Shown here piece by piece: positions 47,515 to 56,809 of a stretch of DNA of 64,000 bases (its first letter is position 1; every line of letters starts with the position of its first letter). The stretch lies in the NCBI RefSeq assembly GCF_900106855.1, contig NZ_FNWI01000004.1:1178001-1242000 (forward strand). The letters are read 5' to 3'. A program made the translations under genes and the position numbers. This DNA comes from Varibaculum massiliense. GTDB taxonomy: Bacteria; Actinomycetota; Actinomycetes; Actinomycetales; Actinomycetaceae. The notes beneath the pieces were generated by a model, which saw only the letters and a program-made list of their open reading frames with translations, searched no databases and had not been told where the DNA came from.

Positions 47515-47909
47515 CGCTCTATCCCCATCATTAACTCGGTTTCTTTAAGCGCACTTACGCGGCAGGTAACCGCCGGCATCACTGACCCCGCCAACCTTTT
47601 ACTGGCGATAGCTTTAACCCACTGACCACTGGTGTCTATATTCACCGTCACCCCGGCTGTGCCTTCCCAAGGCACCCCTATACTTGCCCCGCGCGCGGCA
47701 GTCCGTGCCACCTCACAGACCTGCACTTTGGCCGCCCCGGCTACGCCAGCTCCCAACCCCAAAACTGCCACTGCCACTAGCGCAGGCAGAGTGAGGGCAG
47801 TTTCGACCGTGGCATAGCCGCCCTGGCTTTCCCGCCGCATTTGCCACAGTCGGCGCAGCCACTGCCAAAACTGCGCCGACTGCGAATGTTTCCCAAATAT
47901 TTTCTTCAC
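47511..47909 (-). CDS. TadE-family minor pilin
   Basis: 132 aa. The cytoplasmic start is basic, then GGYATVETALTLPAL (about 30-44) with the Glu typical of TadE and a single span. The exported part includes CEVARTAARGASIG. TadE proteins help assemble Flp/Tad pili. Sits between the Flp-like gene and the TadE/G-like gene. Confidence 0.85.
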   Translation of the reverse strand: MKKIFGKHSQSAQFWQWLRRLWQMRRESQGGYATVETALTLPALVAVAVLGLGAGVAGAAKVQVCEVARTAARGASIGVPWEGTAGVTVNIDTSGQWVKAIASKRLAGSVMPAVTCRVSALKETELMMGIER

Positions 47910-47910
47910 T

Positions 47911-48123
47911 TTAAATCGAGAGCGCTCTTTGAATAATTGCAGTTAAAGCGCTTTTTATCCCCCCTCCCTTCACTACTGCCATCAATAAGCCGGCAAATGC
48001 GGCCGCCGCTAAAGTTCCGATTGCGTATTCGGCGGTAGTCATCCCGTCCTCCTCAGTTTTTAGTCGCGCAATCGCCTGTCGGGTTTGCGCCCACACTAAG
48101 GCGCGCAACGCCAAATTCTTCAT
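47911..48123 (-). CDS. DUF4244 Flp-type pilin
   Basis: 70 aa. The EEDGMTTAEYAIGTLAAAAFAGLLM segment (residues 27-51) is the type IV-like pilin signature: prepilin cleavage would follow the Gly, leaving Glu at +5. A longer frame starting at 48330 exists, but would overlap the divergent hemL region; ATG 48123 has GGAAGGG just upstream. One nt separates it from tadE. Likely the main pilin of this small set. Confidence 0.85.
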   Translation of the reverse strand: MKNLALRALVWAQTRQAIARLKTEEDGMTTAEYAIGTLAAAAFAGLLMAVVKGGGIKSALTAIIQRALSI

Positions 48124-48271
48124 CCCTTCCCCTTTCTTACCCCCAGACCCACTGCAGCCTGCGGTGATACCAGCATCCTGCGCAATAGCAGCCTTCGACA
48201 ATGTCCCAATAAATACCTGTGTAAAGACCGCGATTATCATCTCTTGGGGACTTATGGGCGATAATGGGCGC

Positions 48272-49687
48272 ATGAGTGAGCAAGCAAACCAATCCGATAA
48301 AGAACTATTCGCCCAGGCACGCAAAGCCATTCCTGGAGGAGTTAACTCTCCGGTACGCGCCTACGGCTCCGTGGGGGGAACCCCCCACTTTATTAAAGAG
48401 GCTTTCGGCGCTTATGTGCGTGATGAAGAAGACAACACTTTCGTGGATTTGGTTTGTTCCTGGGGGCCGGCACTGCTGGGACACTCCTGTCCCCCGGTGG
48501 TACGGGCAGTGCAAGAAGCCGCTGCCAAAGGCCTGTCTTTTGGAGCGCCTACGGTAAGTGAAACCAAACTGGCACAGGCGATTACCGCCCGGATGCCTTC
48601 CTGCGAACAGGTACGTATGGTTTCTACCGGCACCGAAGCCACTATGACCGCGATTCGCCTGGCGCGGGGAGTAACCGGACGTGACCTAATCATCAAGTTT
48701 GCCGGCTGCTATCACGGTCACTCCGATGGACTGCTGGCTGCCGCCGGTTCCGGGGTGGCCACCCAGGGGCTACCAGGTTCCGCGGGGGTAACCGCAGCGG
48801 TTGCCGCGGAAACCATCGTGCTTCCCTATAACGACTTTGACGCCCTCACCGAAACCTTCGAGCGCAAGGGGGAGCAAATTGCGGCAGTTATTTGTGAATC
48901 CTGCCCCGCCAATATGGGGGTGGTACCTCCACTCCCCGGCTTTAACCGGCATATTCGCGCGCTCACCAGCAAGTATGGGGCGCTGATGATTACCGATGAG
49001 GTGCTAACTGGTTTCCGGGTTGGTCCTTCGGGGTATTGGGGTTTGCAAAATGATTATTGGATCGACCTGCCCGCTAAACTCCCTGATTTTTCCAATGAGG
49101 ACGAGCTGGCTACCTGGCGGGAAAAACAGTTAGAGAAAATGGAGTTCGTACCGGACATCTTCACCTTCGGAAAAGTCATCGGCGGGGGCATGCCGCTGGC
49201 AGCTCTGGGAGGATCCCGCCAAATCATGGAGCAGCTTTCTCCCCTGGGACCGGTTTACCAAGCCGGTACCCTGTCTGGTAACCCACTGGCCACCGCCGCC
49301 GGTCTGAAAACTTTGGAGTTAGCCGACCACACGGTCTATGCCCGCACTACGGCAGTTGCCGATGCTCTCATCGGGGCGATTGAGCACGAGGCTGAAGAAG
49401 CGGAAGTACCGCTGAAAGTCAACCGGGCGGGCAGTTTATTCTCGGTGTTCTTTGGGGAGGGCCCGGCACAAAACGGAGTTACCAATTTCGAGCAAGCTAA
49501 TGCGCAAGAAACTTTCCGCTACCGCGCCTTCTTCCACGCGATGGAGGAACAAGATATTGCCTTACCGCCCTCCGGGTTTGAAGCCTGGTTCGTATCTTCG
49601 GCTCACGATGACCGCGCAGTAGGACGGATTTTAGCGGCGCTACCTTCGGCGATGCGCGCCGCCGCCGAAGCTAAGGATGATAATTAG
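48272..49687 (+). CDS. hemL: Glutamate-1-semialdehyde aminomutase HemL
   Basis: 471 aa from ATG 48272. It turns glutamate-1-semialdehyde into 5-aminolevulinate (haem pathway). AIPGGVNSPVRAYGSVGG near the start, the CYHGHSDGLLAAAGSGVAT block, ITDEVLTGFR and the PLP-Lys in FTFGKVIGGGMPLAALGG are family hallmarks. A 30-residue insert around 265-295 is longer than usual. ATG 48254 is a possible alternative start (GGGGA at close distance). Confidence 0.95.
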   Translation: MSEQANQSDKELFAQARKAIPGGVNSPVRAYGSVGGTPHFIKEAFGAYVRDEEDNTFVDLVCSWGPALLGHSCPPVVRAVQEAAAKGLSFGAPTVSETKLAQAITARMPSCEQVRMVSTGTEATMTAIRLARGVTGRDLIIKFAGCYHGHSDGLLAAAGSGVATQGLPGSAGVTAAVAAETIVLPYNDFDALTETFERKGEQIAAVICESCPANMGVVPPLPGFNRHIRALTSKYGALMITDEVLTGFRVGPSGYWGLQNDYWIDLPAKLPDFSNEDELATWREKQLEKMEFVPDIFTFGKVIGGGMPLAALGGSRQIMEQLSPLGPVYQAGTLSGNPLATAAGLKTLELADHTVYARTTAVADALIGAIEHEAEEAEVPLKVNRAGSLFSVFFGEGPAQNGVTNFEQANAQETFRYRAFFHAMEEQDIALPPSGFEAWFVSSAHDDRAVGRILAALPSAMRAAAEAKDDN

Positions 49688-49839
49688 GTTAAAGCCATCT
49701 CGGCACTAATTCTCATTGCGCACTCATTACCCCAGGAATTTAGGTTAAATTAGGAGAAACTCGATTAAAACTCTATCGTTAAACTTTAATGTTGTGATAC
49801 ACTTACATTGAAAGTATTGGTTGGGTTGGGAAGTTCCGA

Positions 49840-51285
49840 TTGACTATGAGCATTCTGCGCAAGATCAGCAGTTTTGCTGCCACTACCCTAGTGGCAGCAG
49901 CGCCGCTGTGCATTGGCGTCTGCTCTGCTCCCCTAGCCCTAGCCGCTCCTTCCGACACGCCAGTCACCAGCACTTCTTCCCCTGCTCCAGTTGCTAAACC
50001 CCAGAATCTCAACGACTGGACAAAAACTAATTGCCCTGGTGGAGAGCAGTTTGTTAATCAGGTTACTGAAAACACCCCGATTTATTTGGGATATGCCAAT
50101 GGGAAAACCTACCTGGGGTACACCGACGCTAAAAACACAAGTCTGGCAGGACAGGGAAAGAGATTTGTTGATCCCCATTCCGATGCAAAATATAAGGAAA
50201 AGATTGGTACCTGCGTGCGAGTAGCTGCCGATCAAAGTGGGCAGTCCAGTGCGCAAGTCTTTTACGGAGCCCTATTTAAGGCAGATAAATCTGCCTTGGC
50301 TGCCTCCGGTTTTAGCAAGGATACTCAGACCGTTTTCCAGGTAACCAAAGTAAACCCCTGGGATTCGGGAACAAAGGTGGAATCGCGGGCTCGCTGGACC
50401 AGTGCCACCTACCAACAGATGCCTTTCTCGGTTTCCGCGGGGCAATCCGATAGCGGTTTCAAAAATCTTTTATCTGGTGATGAGAGTTCGGTTGAACTGC
50501 GCTTTAGCCAGTCCGGTTTTTACACCATCCACCTAAAAGCCATAACTACCAATCCGCAAAATCCCGATAAGTCTTACCAGACCGAAATGGCCTACACCTT
50601 TATCGTTGGTAAAGAAGCCGCGGTTCCCCAAGATTTGCAGCACGCTATCGATGAAAATACCGGGGAAGGACCTGACAATCCTCCCACCCCCAATCCTGGG
50701 GAAACTACCCCTGGCACTTCCACGCCAGGTCACGGGAACGAAGGTGGAGACTCCAACCCGGGGACGAATCCCACTCCCAATCCTGGGGTAACTCCTGATC
50801 CGCGGACGCCGCACCACGGGAACGAAAACGGAAACGCTAACTCTGGGACTGACCCTTCCTCCCAGCCTGCAACAGGCGCTACCGGTTCGACGCAAAGACC
50901 AGGGCTGTCCTCCTCTTCTCGGCTACAAGCAAGTTCGCGGCTTGGTGGCACTAATTCTGCACGCCTCGGCGGCTCTATAACCCGCGCGCAGCTACCCCAA
51001 CCACTGGCAGGTGCATTCCCTACCCTCCCCGACCCGGCAACCAGCTCTGCAGAGGCAGGGGACCAGGCGGGAATTGACCCCGATTCTGCCGCTGCTAACA
51101 GCCCAAATTCTGATAGCCAGGCTAACAACCAGAATCCTTTAAAGTTCCAGGCAGCAAATACTTCTACTAAACAAGCCGCCCAACAGTGGATTCGTTCCTC
51201 CTCCCTAGCGGTATTCGTAGTCGGTCTGGCCGCTGCCGGTCTTACCGGTCTCGGGTTACTGGCCTTTTCCCGGCTGCATCCATAG
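49840..51285 (+). CDS. Exported, C-terminally anchored surface protein with Pro/Gly repeats
   Basis: 481 aa. Signal peptide (about 1-36, ending LALAAP), a folded domain to about 265 that contains GFYTIHLKA, reminiscent of actinobacterial surface-anchored repeat domains. A linker has two 28-29-residue repeats starting PTPNPG, then a Ser/Ala-rich stretch, and a final membrane span (SSLAVFVVGLAAAGLTGLGLLAF) with a short tail RLHP. No LPXTG. TTG 49840 has GGGAAG six nt upstream; ATG 49846 is an alternative. Function unknown; the next gene begins at its stop. Confidence 0.75.
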   Translation: MTMSILRKISSFAATTLVAAAPLCIGVCSAPLALAAPSDTPVTSTSSPAPVAKPQNLNDWTKTNCPGGEQFVNQVTENTPIYLGYANGKTYLGYTDAKNTSLAGQGKRFVDPHSDAKYKEKIGTCVRVAADQSGQSSAQVFYGALFKADKSALAASGFSKDTQTVFQVTKVNPWDSGTKVESRARWTSATYQQMPFSVSAGQSDSGFKNLLSGDESSVELRFSQSGFYTIHLKAITTNPQNPDKSYQTEMAYTFIVGKEAAVPQDLQHAIDENTGEGPDNPPTPNPGETTPGTSTPGHGNEGGDSNPGTNPTPNPGVTPDPRTPHHGNENGNANSGTDPSSQPATGATGSTQRPGLSSSSRLQASSRLGGTNSARLGGSITRAQLPQPLAGAFPTLPDPATSSAEAGDQAGIDPDSAAANSPNSDSQANNQNPLKFQAANTSTKQAAQQWIRSSSLAVFVVGLAAAGLTGLGLLAFSRLHP

Positions 51286-52002
51286 ATGAAAAAACCCTGG
51301 CACGCCCGTTTACGTGACTATCGATTAAAACGGGAAAAAGATCAGCCCCTTGATGAAGCCATCTACCTATCGGCGGCTACTGGTCGGCTGGAACCCCTGC
51401 TGCGCGCCCTCGCAATCTATCCGGTATATAGCTGCGGGCAAGTCATAAACAAGGGTGATTCCCAGTTTTTACTCGCCTACTCTACCCGCCTACGCGCTCC
51501 CGCATCCGCCGAAGCTAATGCCGCCCTCCTAACTGAACATCTTGGTCGAATACGCGAAGATACCGAAGCTGCCCAGCCGACAGGTGCCATCCTTAACCCG
51601 GGGGGACAATTCGAAATCACTTTGGAGGCCCACAACCTCCCTCGTTTAAACTCCCTAGTAGCTGGGATGCCAACCGAAGATGCCCTCACTCCGATTGCCT
51701 CTGAAACACTTGAAGTTACCCCGGCAACTGACGAACATCAACAGCTGCTAACTGGGCTAATGCAGCAGTCGCCGGTACCTGCCGGGCAAATGCTGCGCGT
51801 CCTGACTGCCGAGTTTCACGGTTTTAAACCGGGATCGTGGCCGCTAGTTTTCTTAGTTGACAGTGCTGGAGTACCCCAGGAAATTCCCGCCCGTCTTCGC
51901 GAGCAACTGACCCGGATACTTCCGCAAGCGATACTAGTAGATCCGTCCGTACCTGATTGGCGGCGCGAGCTGTTTTGGAGTTACCGCGAGCTGCTGGCGT
52001 AA
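51286..52002 (+). CDS. SseB-like cytoplasmic protein
   Basis: 238 aa, no signal or membrane segment. DEAIYLSAATGRLEPLLRALAIYPVYS (about 24-51) and GAILNPGGQFEITL (about 99-112) resemble the SseB N-terminal domain found in type III secretion and serine-sensitivity proteins and in many actinobacteria. The match is by eye and moderate. Its ATG follows the preceding TAG with no gap, so it is translationally coupled to the surface-protein gene. Confidence 0.55.
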   Translation: MKKPWHARLRDYRLKREKDQPLDEAIYLSAATGRLEPLLRALAIYPVYSCGQVINKGDSQFLLAYSTRLRAPASAEANAALLTEHLGRIREDTEAAQPTGAILNPGGQFEITLEAHNLPRLNSLVAGMPTEDALTPIASETLEVTPATDEHQQLLTGLMQQSPVPAGQMLRVLTAEFHGFKPGSWPLVFLVDSAGVPQEIPARLREQLTRILPQAILVDPSVPDWRRELFWSYRELLA

Positions 52003-52101
52003 CCGCAATCAGGTAACTGGTAGCAGGCGGCTCGCCCTTAGCTAAGCAATCGTTACTAGCGTGCCCTTAGGGTTCCCAGCAACTCCCACTTAGAGGTTAG
52101 T

Positions 52102-52137
52102 GCCCGCAGCTTTACTGCCAGCGGGTATTTTTCCTGC
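52102..52137 (+). terminator. Terminator after the SseB-like gene
   Basis: CCCGC/GCGGG with a loop of about 13 nt, followed by TATTTTT. It lies before the convergent hisC gene. Confidence 0.6.
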
Positions 52138-52141
52138 AGGG

Positions 52142-53197
52142 TTACCTAGGTTTAATTCCGCTGATAGCCGCCAAGAACTGGTCATTTTCTGTACGGTTGC
52201 CGATAGTTACCCGCACCCCCTCGGGAAAACCACGAGTTTGTATCCCTTGGGAAAGAGCTACCGACTGGATTTCTGCGCCGACCTGCCCGGCAAACCAAAT
52301 GAAGTTACCACCCGCCTGCGGAATACTCCAACCGTTTTCGCGTAGTTTGCCCACCACTCGCTCTCTTTCTTGACAAATCTTGGCTACCTGCTGGCGCATG
52401 ATTTCCTCGGCGGCTAACGCCGCCAGCGCGCAGGTTTCTGCCACCCCCGACAGCCCAAAAGGGGTTGCTACTTTACGGATTGCCGCCGCCACCTGGGGAC
52501 TAGTCAAACCGTAACCGCAACGCAGCCCAGCTAGTCCGTAGGCTTTAGAGAAAGTACGCAGTACCAGTAGGTTGGGAAAGTCCGCGAGTAAAGCGGCACC
52601 GTCAACGTGACCAGGCAAAGTGTCGAACTCGAAATAGGCTTCATCTAGGACTGTCAACACTGTTTGGGGTAAATCCTCTAAAAATTGACGAACCTGCAAT
52701 GCGGAAAGAGAAGGACCGGTAGGGTTATTGGGGCTGCAGAGAATAACTGCCGCAGTATCTGCGTCCACTGCCTCCAAAATCGCTGGCAAATCGTGACTAC
52801 CCTGGTTATTTAGCGGAATCTGCCGGGAAGAGGCACCGGTGATTCCCACCAAAATTGGGTAAGCCTCAAAAGAGCGCCAAGGGTAGATTACGTTGTTGCC
52901 TGCTTGCGCTACCGCGGTTAGCGCGTTGGCAAGCACCTGAATCGACCCGGGACCGACTACCACCTGATTTTCTTCTAAACCAAAGTGGGCAGCCAGTTTT
53001 TCCACTAGGGCGCTACCAATCGCATTCGGATAGCGGTTAACGGTTGCTAAAGCCTCTTCACCTGCTTGGATAACCTGCGGGGCGGGAGCGAAGGGGAGTT
53101 CGTTACTGGAGAGTTTCACTACTTTTCCAGCTTCTCCCTTGCCCGCAACATAGGCTGGAAGCTTCGATAGTGCCTGCCGAAATCTAACCTGACTCAT
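52142..53197 (-). CDS. hisC: Histidinol-phosphate aminotransferase
   Basis: 351 aa PLP enzyme. KLSSNELPFAP (substrate loop), SPNNPTGPS, DEAYFEF and the PLP-Lys in LRTFSKAYGLAGLRCGYG are clear. Some actinobacterial relatives act on aromatic amino acids (Pat), so that role is possible. Not in a his operon here. Confidence 0.9.
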   Translation of the reverse strand: MSQVRFRQALSKLPAYVAGKGEAGKVVKLSSNELPFAPAPQVIQAGEEALATVNRYPNAIGSALVEKLAAHFGLEENQVVVGPGSIQVLANALTAVAQAGNNVIYPWRSFEAYPILVGITGASSRQIPLNNQGSHDLPAILEAVDADTAAVILCSPNNPTGPSLSALQVRQFLEDLPQTVLTVLDEAYFEFDTLPGHVDGAALLADFPNLLVLRTFSKAYGLAGLRCGYGLTSPQVAAAIRKVATPFGLSGVAETCALAALAAEEIMRQQVAKICQERERVVGKLRENGWSIPQAGGNFIWFAGQVGAEIQSVALSQGIQTRGFPEGVRVTIGNRTENDQFLAAISGIKPR

Positions 53198-53354
53198 AAG
53201 CTAAGTCTGCTCCTTTTAGCCGTTTGCTGCTTGCCTGTTTCAAAAAGTGCGGCGAGCGGGCATATTTGCCTTCGCAGCCGAGTTTAGGATTTTGCCCTCG
53301 CCCCTAAAGAGCGGGCAACTACTCACCCTGATTGAGCGTGCCATAATAGGACTT

Positions 53355-54800
53355 ATGCAAACCCTGCTTGATAACTGTTTTGATTTCGCCCAAACCGATA
53401 CTGCTTTAGGTCCTTTAGATGGACGCTACCGCTCCCACGTGGCTGCCCTTACTAACTACCTGTCCGAACCGGCACTTAACCGCTCCCGCCTCTTAGTGGA
53501 GGTTAAGTGGCTGATTTTCCTGGCCGAAAACCAGGTATTAAAAGGGGTGGCTCCTTTTTCTGAGGAGGAGAAACGCTACCTGCGTTCTCTAATAGAAAAC
53601 TTCGGCGAAGCCGAGGTGGCGGAGCTTAAACAAATCGAAGCGGAAACCAAACATGATGTGAAGGCCGTGGAGTATTTCTTGCAGGAACGCCTGCGCCGCG
53701 CGACCGATGTTCTAGCGGAAACTGCTCTGCCCCGCTACTTGGCTGCTGTGCATATTTTTTGTACTTCGGAAGATATTAACAATCTGGCTTACGGCATTGG
53801 GATTAAGGGTGCCGTGGAAAAGGTGTGGCTCCCGCGGGCAAAGAAGCTGGTCGATCAGCTCGGCGCGCTCGCCGCCCAAGCCGCGGAGGTGCCGATGCTG
53901 GCGCACACTCATGGCCAACCCGCTACCCCGGTGACTCTGGGCAAAGAAATGGCGGTATTTGCTTACCGCCTTAACCGGCAGATTCTCCGGATTGAAAACG
54001 CTGAATATTTGGGCAAGATAAACGGTGCGACCGGTACTTGGGCCGCACATAAAGTGGCGGTGCCGGGGGCTAACTGGCCGCAGCTAGCTAAATCATTTGT
54101 GGAGCATTTGGGGCTTTCCTGGAATCCGCTCACTACCCAGATTGAATCTCACGACTGGCAAAGTGAGCTCTATAGCGACTTGGCGCGGGCTAATCGGATT
54201 ATGCATAACCTAGCGACCGACTGTTGGAGCTACATTTCGATGGCCTACTTCCACCAAAATCTGGCGGCGCAAGGCTCGACCGGTTCTTCCACTATGCCCC
54301 ATAAGGTCAATCCCATCCGTTTTGAAAACGCGGAAGCCAATCTGGAGATTTCTTGTGCGCTGCTGGAAACTTTGGCGCAAACCCTGGTGACTTCCCGTCT
54401 GCAGCGCGATCTTACAGACTCTTCTACCCAACGCAATATTGGGGTGGCAATTGGGCATTCTCTGCTCGCCCTCTACAACCTTTCGGGGGGTCTCAGCGGG
54501 TTGGATGTAGCCGATCAGGTGATGGCTCGTGACCTTGACCGGAACTGGGAGGTTCTGGGAGAGGCAGTGCAGCAAGTAATGCGGGTGGAAGGTTTAGCGG
54601 GTACTCCCGGAATGGACAACCCTTATGAACGGCTGAAAGAGCTCACCCGTGATAGCAAAGTTGATGAGGCAGCAATGAGAGACTTCGTACTTTCATTAGG
54701 GCTTTCTGAGGACGCGCAGGCACGACTGGTGGCTCTCACCCCCCAAACCTATATCGGTTATGCTCCCGAACTGGCTACCGGAAAGCTGCTAGAAAACTAA
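53355..54800 (+). CDS. purB: Adenylosuccinate lyase
   Basis: 481 aa, E. coli PurB-like. It has PLDGRYRSHVAAL, TSEDINNLAYGI, THGQPATPVTLGKEM and the catalytic loop GSSTMPHKVNPIRFENAE (about 312-329). It removes fumarate in two steps of purine synthesis. I took ATG 53355, which has TAGGA 4 nt upstream and a normal family start; the frame opens 36 codons earlier. Confidence 0.95.
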   Translation: MQTLLDNCFDFAQTDTALGPLDGRYRSHVAALTNYLSEPALNRSRLLVEVKWLIFLAENQVLKGVAPFSEEEKRYLRSLIENFGEAEVAELKQIEAETKHDVKAVEYFLQERLRRATDVLAETALPRYLAAVHIFCTSEDINNLAYGIGIKGAVEKVWLPRAKKLVDQLGALAAQAAEVPMLAHTHGQPATPVTLGKEMAVFAYRLNRQILRIENAEYLGKINGATGTWAAHKVAVPGANWPQLAKSFVEHLGLSWNPLTTQIESHDWQSELYSDLARANRIMHNLATDCWSYISMAYFHQNLAAQGSTGSSTMPHKVNPIRFENAEANLEISCALLETLAQTLVTSRLQRDLTDSSTQRNIGVAIGHSLLALYNLSGGLSGLDVADQVMARDLDRNWEVLGEAVQQVMRVEGLAGTPGMDNPYERLKELTRDSKVDEAAMRDFVLSLGLSEDAQARLVALTPQTYIGYAPELATGKLLEN

Positions 54801-55028
54801 TACCTACCGGATGGTAAGTATTGAAAATACGGTATTTTCTAGCTAAATTGCAGAAAATTCACCAGGGCTACCCGGGTATTTACCAAGGTTAAAACCTTAT
54901 GTGATGTAACTCACCTAGATTAAATTATTTTCAGCTGGCAATTTAGTAACCATGCGGTAAGATTATTAGTGGTACCAAATGAATGGAGCGTTCCCAAAGC
55001 GGCTCCGCAATAGATGAGGGATTGAATC

Positions 55029-56291
55029 ATGAGACTTAAGAACTTCGCCAAGACCCTGGTATCTGGGGTATGTGCAACGGCCTTGATTCCCGCCGGTCTC
55101 TTAGCGGTCGCGGCTGCCGGCAACCTACAAGGTGAATCGCCAGCTAGCGAGGTAAACGTAACCACCTCAGTGGCGAACACTCCTAAGTTCTTAAGCGGCT
55201 GTATCGGTTCCGATCAGCTGGGTTATGAAAACGTAGAGATTCGTAATCTTCCTGCAGGTAAAGACTGGTTCTTAACCGTTTCTGACTCTGACCAGAACCC
55301 CTTCCCTAGCCGCGACAGCTACCGCAACCCCAATGGCGGTGGCTACATGTACATTTTCGATACGGACGCTGACGCCAACTACCGCCACATTAAAGAAGCA
55401 GTTCATGACACCGGTTTTGGGTTGGCAGCGAGCTACAACTTCAAGCCTTCGGTCAAACAGACCTACGCCTGGGTTTTCGTTCAACTAGAGGACGAAATTT
55501 ACGGGGCTTTGAAAGTTAATGCCGGGTGTGACTATGACTTCGCTACGGTGCTAGACAACAATGTTTTCGACAAGTACCTGCAGATTAAGAAGATGGTGGT
55601 CAACCCGCAGGCAGTGCGGCAAACCGTAAATCCTCGCCTGGAGCTGCACCAGTTTAGGGCTCCGGCTACCGGAGACTTTAAGGTACTAGATACTGCTCCG
55701 GCACCTCAGCCCAGCACTGATCCGAATACTGAACCTTCTCATCCTGATGTTCCCGAGGTTCCTACGGCTCCTACCGTGGAGCGCCCGGCACCGACTATTG
55801 ATGCTTCGAACAGGAATGCTACGCCGCGTACCACGCCCCAAACCCGTCCGCAGGCTAACCAGCACAGCGCTTCCAGCCAAGCGCAGCCACAGCCAGCTCC
55901 GGTACGCACAGTAGTTCAGTATCGGGAAAGCACTCGTACAGTAACGGTTCCCGGACCAGTTCGTTACCGGGAAGCCCCTAGCAATACTTCATCCTCCAAT
56001 AACGCAAGTGGAAAGGATACTCCTCCTACCTCCTCGAACAACTCCGCTAAACCGGCTCAAGAGGGGTCGGATAGCGCGAAGGACGCAACTGGCAATGGGA
56101 CCGCCAGTCAAGTTCAGGGAGTAGAAGCACCCAAGGCAGCGCCTTCGGCGCCCGCTGCGGCTCGAGCTACCAGCAACCCCAGTGTGGTTGACCGCATGGG
56201 TGGGCTCGGCACCATTGCCGCAATCGCGGTTCTTGGGTTGATTGGCGCAGGTGGCGCCATTGCCCTAACCAGGTCATTAATGAACGGTTAA
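55029..56291 (+). CDS. Exported, C-terminally anchored surface protein
   Basis: 420 aa. Signal peptide (about 1-31), a globular part to about 215 with two Cys pairs' worth of residues (SGCIGSD, NAGCDYD) and no recognised family. It continues into a long Pro/Thr/Ser/Gln linker with VQYRESTRTVTVPGPVRYREA, and a last membrane span (LGTIAAIAVLGLIGAGGAIAL) with short tail TRSLMNG. Same plan as the protein at 49840. GAGGGATT lies just before the ATG. Confidence 0.72.
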   Translation: MRLKNFAKTLVSGVCATALIPAGLLAVAAAGNLQGESPASEVNVTTSVANTPKFLSGCIGSDQLGYENVEIRNLPAGKDWFLTVSDSDQNPFPSRDSYRNPNGGGYMYIFDTDADANYRHIKEAVHDTGFGLAASYNFKPSVKQTYAWVFVQLEDEIYGALKVNAGCDYDFATVLDNNVFDKYLQIKKMVVNPQAVRQTVNPRLELHQFRAPATGDFKVLDTAPAPQPSTDPNTEPSHPDVPEVPTAPTVERPAPTIDASNRNATPRTTPQTRPQANQHSASSQAQPQPAPVRTVVQYRESTRTVTVPGPVRYREAPSNTSSSNNASGKDTPPTSSNNSAKPAQEGSDSAKDATGNGTASQVQGVEAPKAAPSAPAAARATSNPSVVDRMGGLGTIAAIAVLGLIGAGGAIALTRSLMNG

Positions 56292-56332
56292 GGCCACTGG
56301 GAACTGGCCTTAGCAGTTCTCTGGTTAGGTAC

Positions 56333-56370
56333 GGGGCAGGAGATTCCCTCAATCTCCTGCCCCGTCTTAA
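56333..56370 (+). terminator. Terminator after the surface-protein gene
   Basis: Perfect 13-bp stem GGGGCAGGAGATT/AATCTCCTGCCCC with loop CCCTC, then GTCTTAAATT. Separates it from the metallochaperone gene. Confidence 0.75.
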
Positions 56371-56465
56371 ATTCTCGGGTTTCATAAACAGCTGAACTCG
56401 TTGCAAACCGCAAGCGAAAGATTAGAATTCAGGTAGAACATAGCAAGATACAAGAAGAGGATATT

Positions 56466-56738
56466 ATGCGGTTTTTCCCAGCAAAACGACCCGGACAAAA
56501 AGCCACCGATCGCACTATCGATATTTTGGTCACCGGCATGACCTGCAATAAATGTGTAGAACACATAAGTGAAGCCCTGGAGAATCTAGATACGGTGAAG
56601 CAGGTGTCGGTACTGCTCCGCACAGACGAACCCAGCCAGGTGACCATCCTGACTGACTACGAGATCGAAGACCAGGTTATCCGCGACACCGTTAAGGACG
56701 CCGGATACGAAGTTGTCGCCATCGAACGCGACCAGTAA
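56466..56738 (+). CDS. CopZ-like heavy-metal-binding protein
   Basis: 90 aa with one HMA domain (about 20-85). The metal site GMTCNKCVEH holds MxCxxC. The first 18 residues are a basic, proline-containing extension (RFFPAKRPGQK). Such proteins carry Cu(I) to P-type ATPases; none is in the window, so the partner is unknown. AGAGGA lies before the ATG. Confidence 0.85.
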   Translation: MRFFPAKRPGQKATDRTIDILVTGMTCNKCVEHISEALENLDTVKQVSVLLRTDEPSQVTILTDYEIEDQVIRDTVKDAGYEVVAIERDQ

Positions 56739-56809
56739 CTCCCCTACTTCGTAGCTTTTAAGCCGGTCGCGCGCAAGCAAACGCTGGCTATTGCCCGGCT
56801 ACCGTTTCC

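Noticed and set aside
54880-54900. AAGGTTAAAACCTT palindrome before a surface-protein gene as a second iron box
   Set aside because: It lacks the TTAGG/CCTAA arms and the 19-bp spacing of a DtxR/IdeR site.
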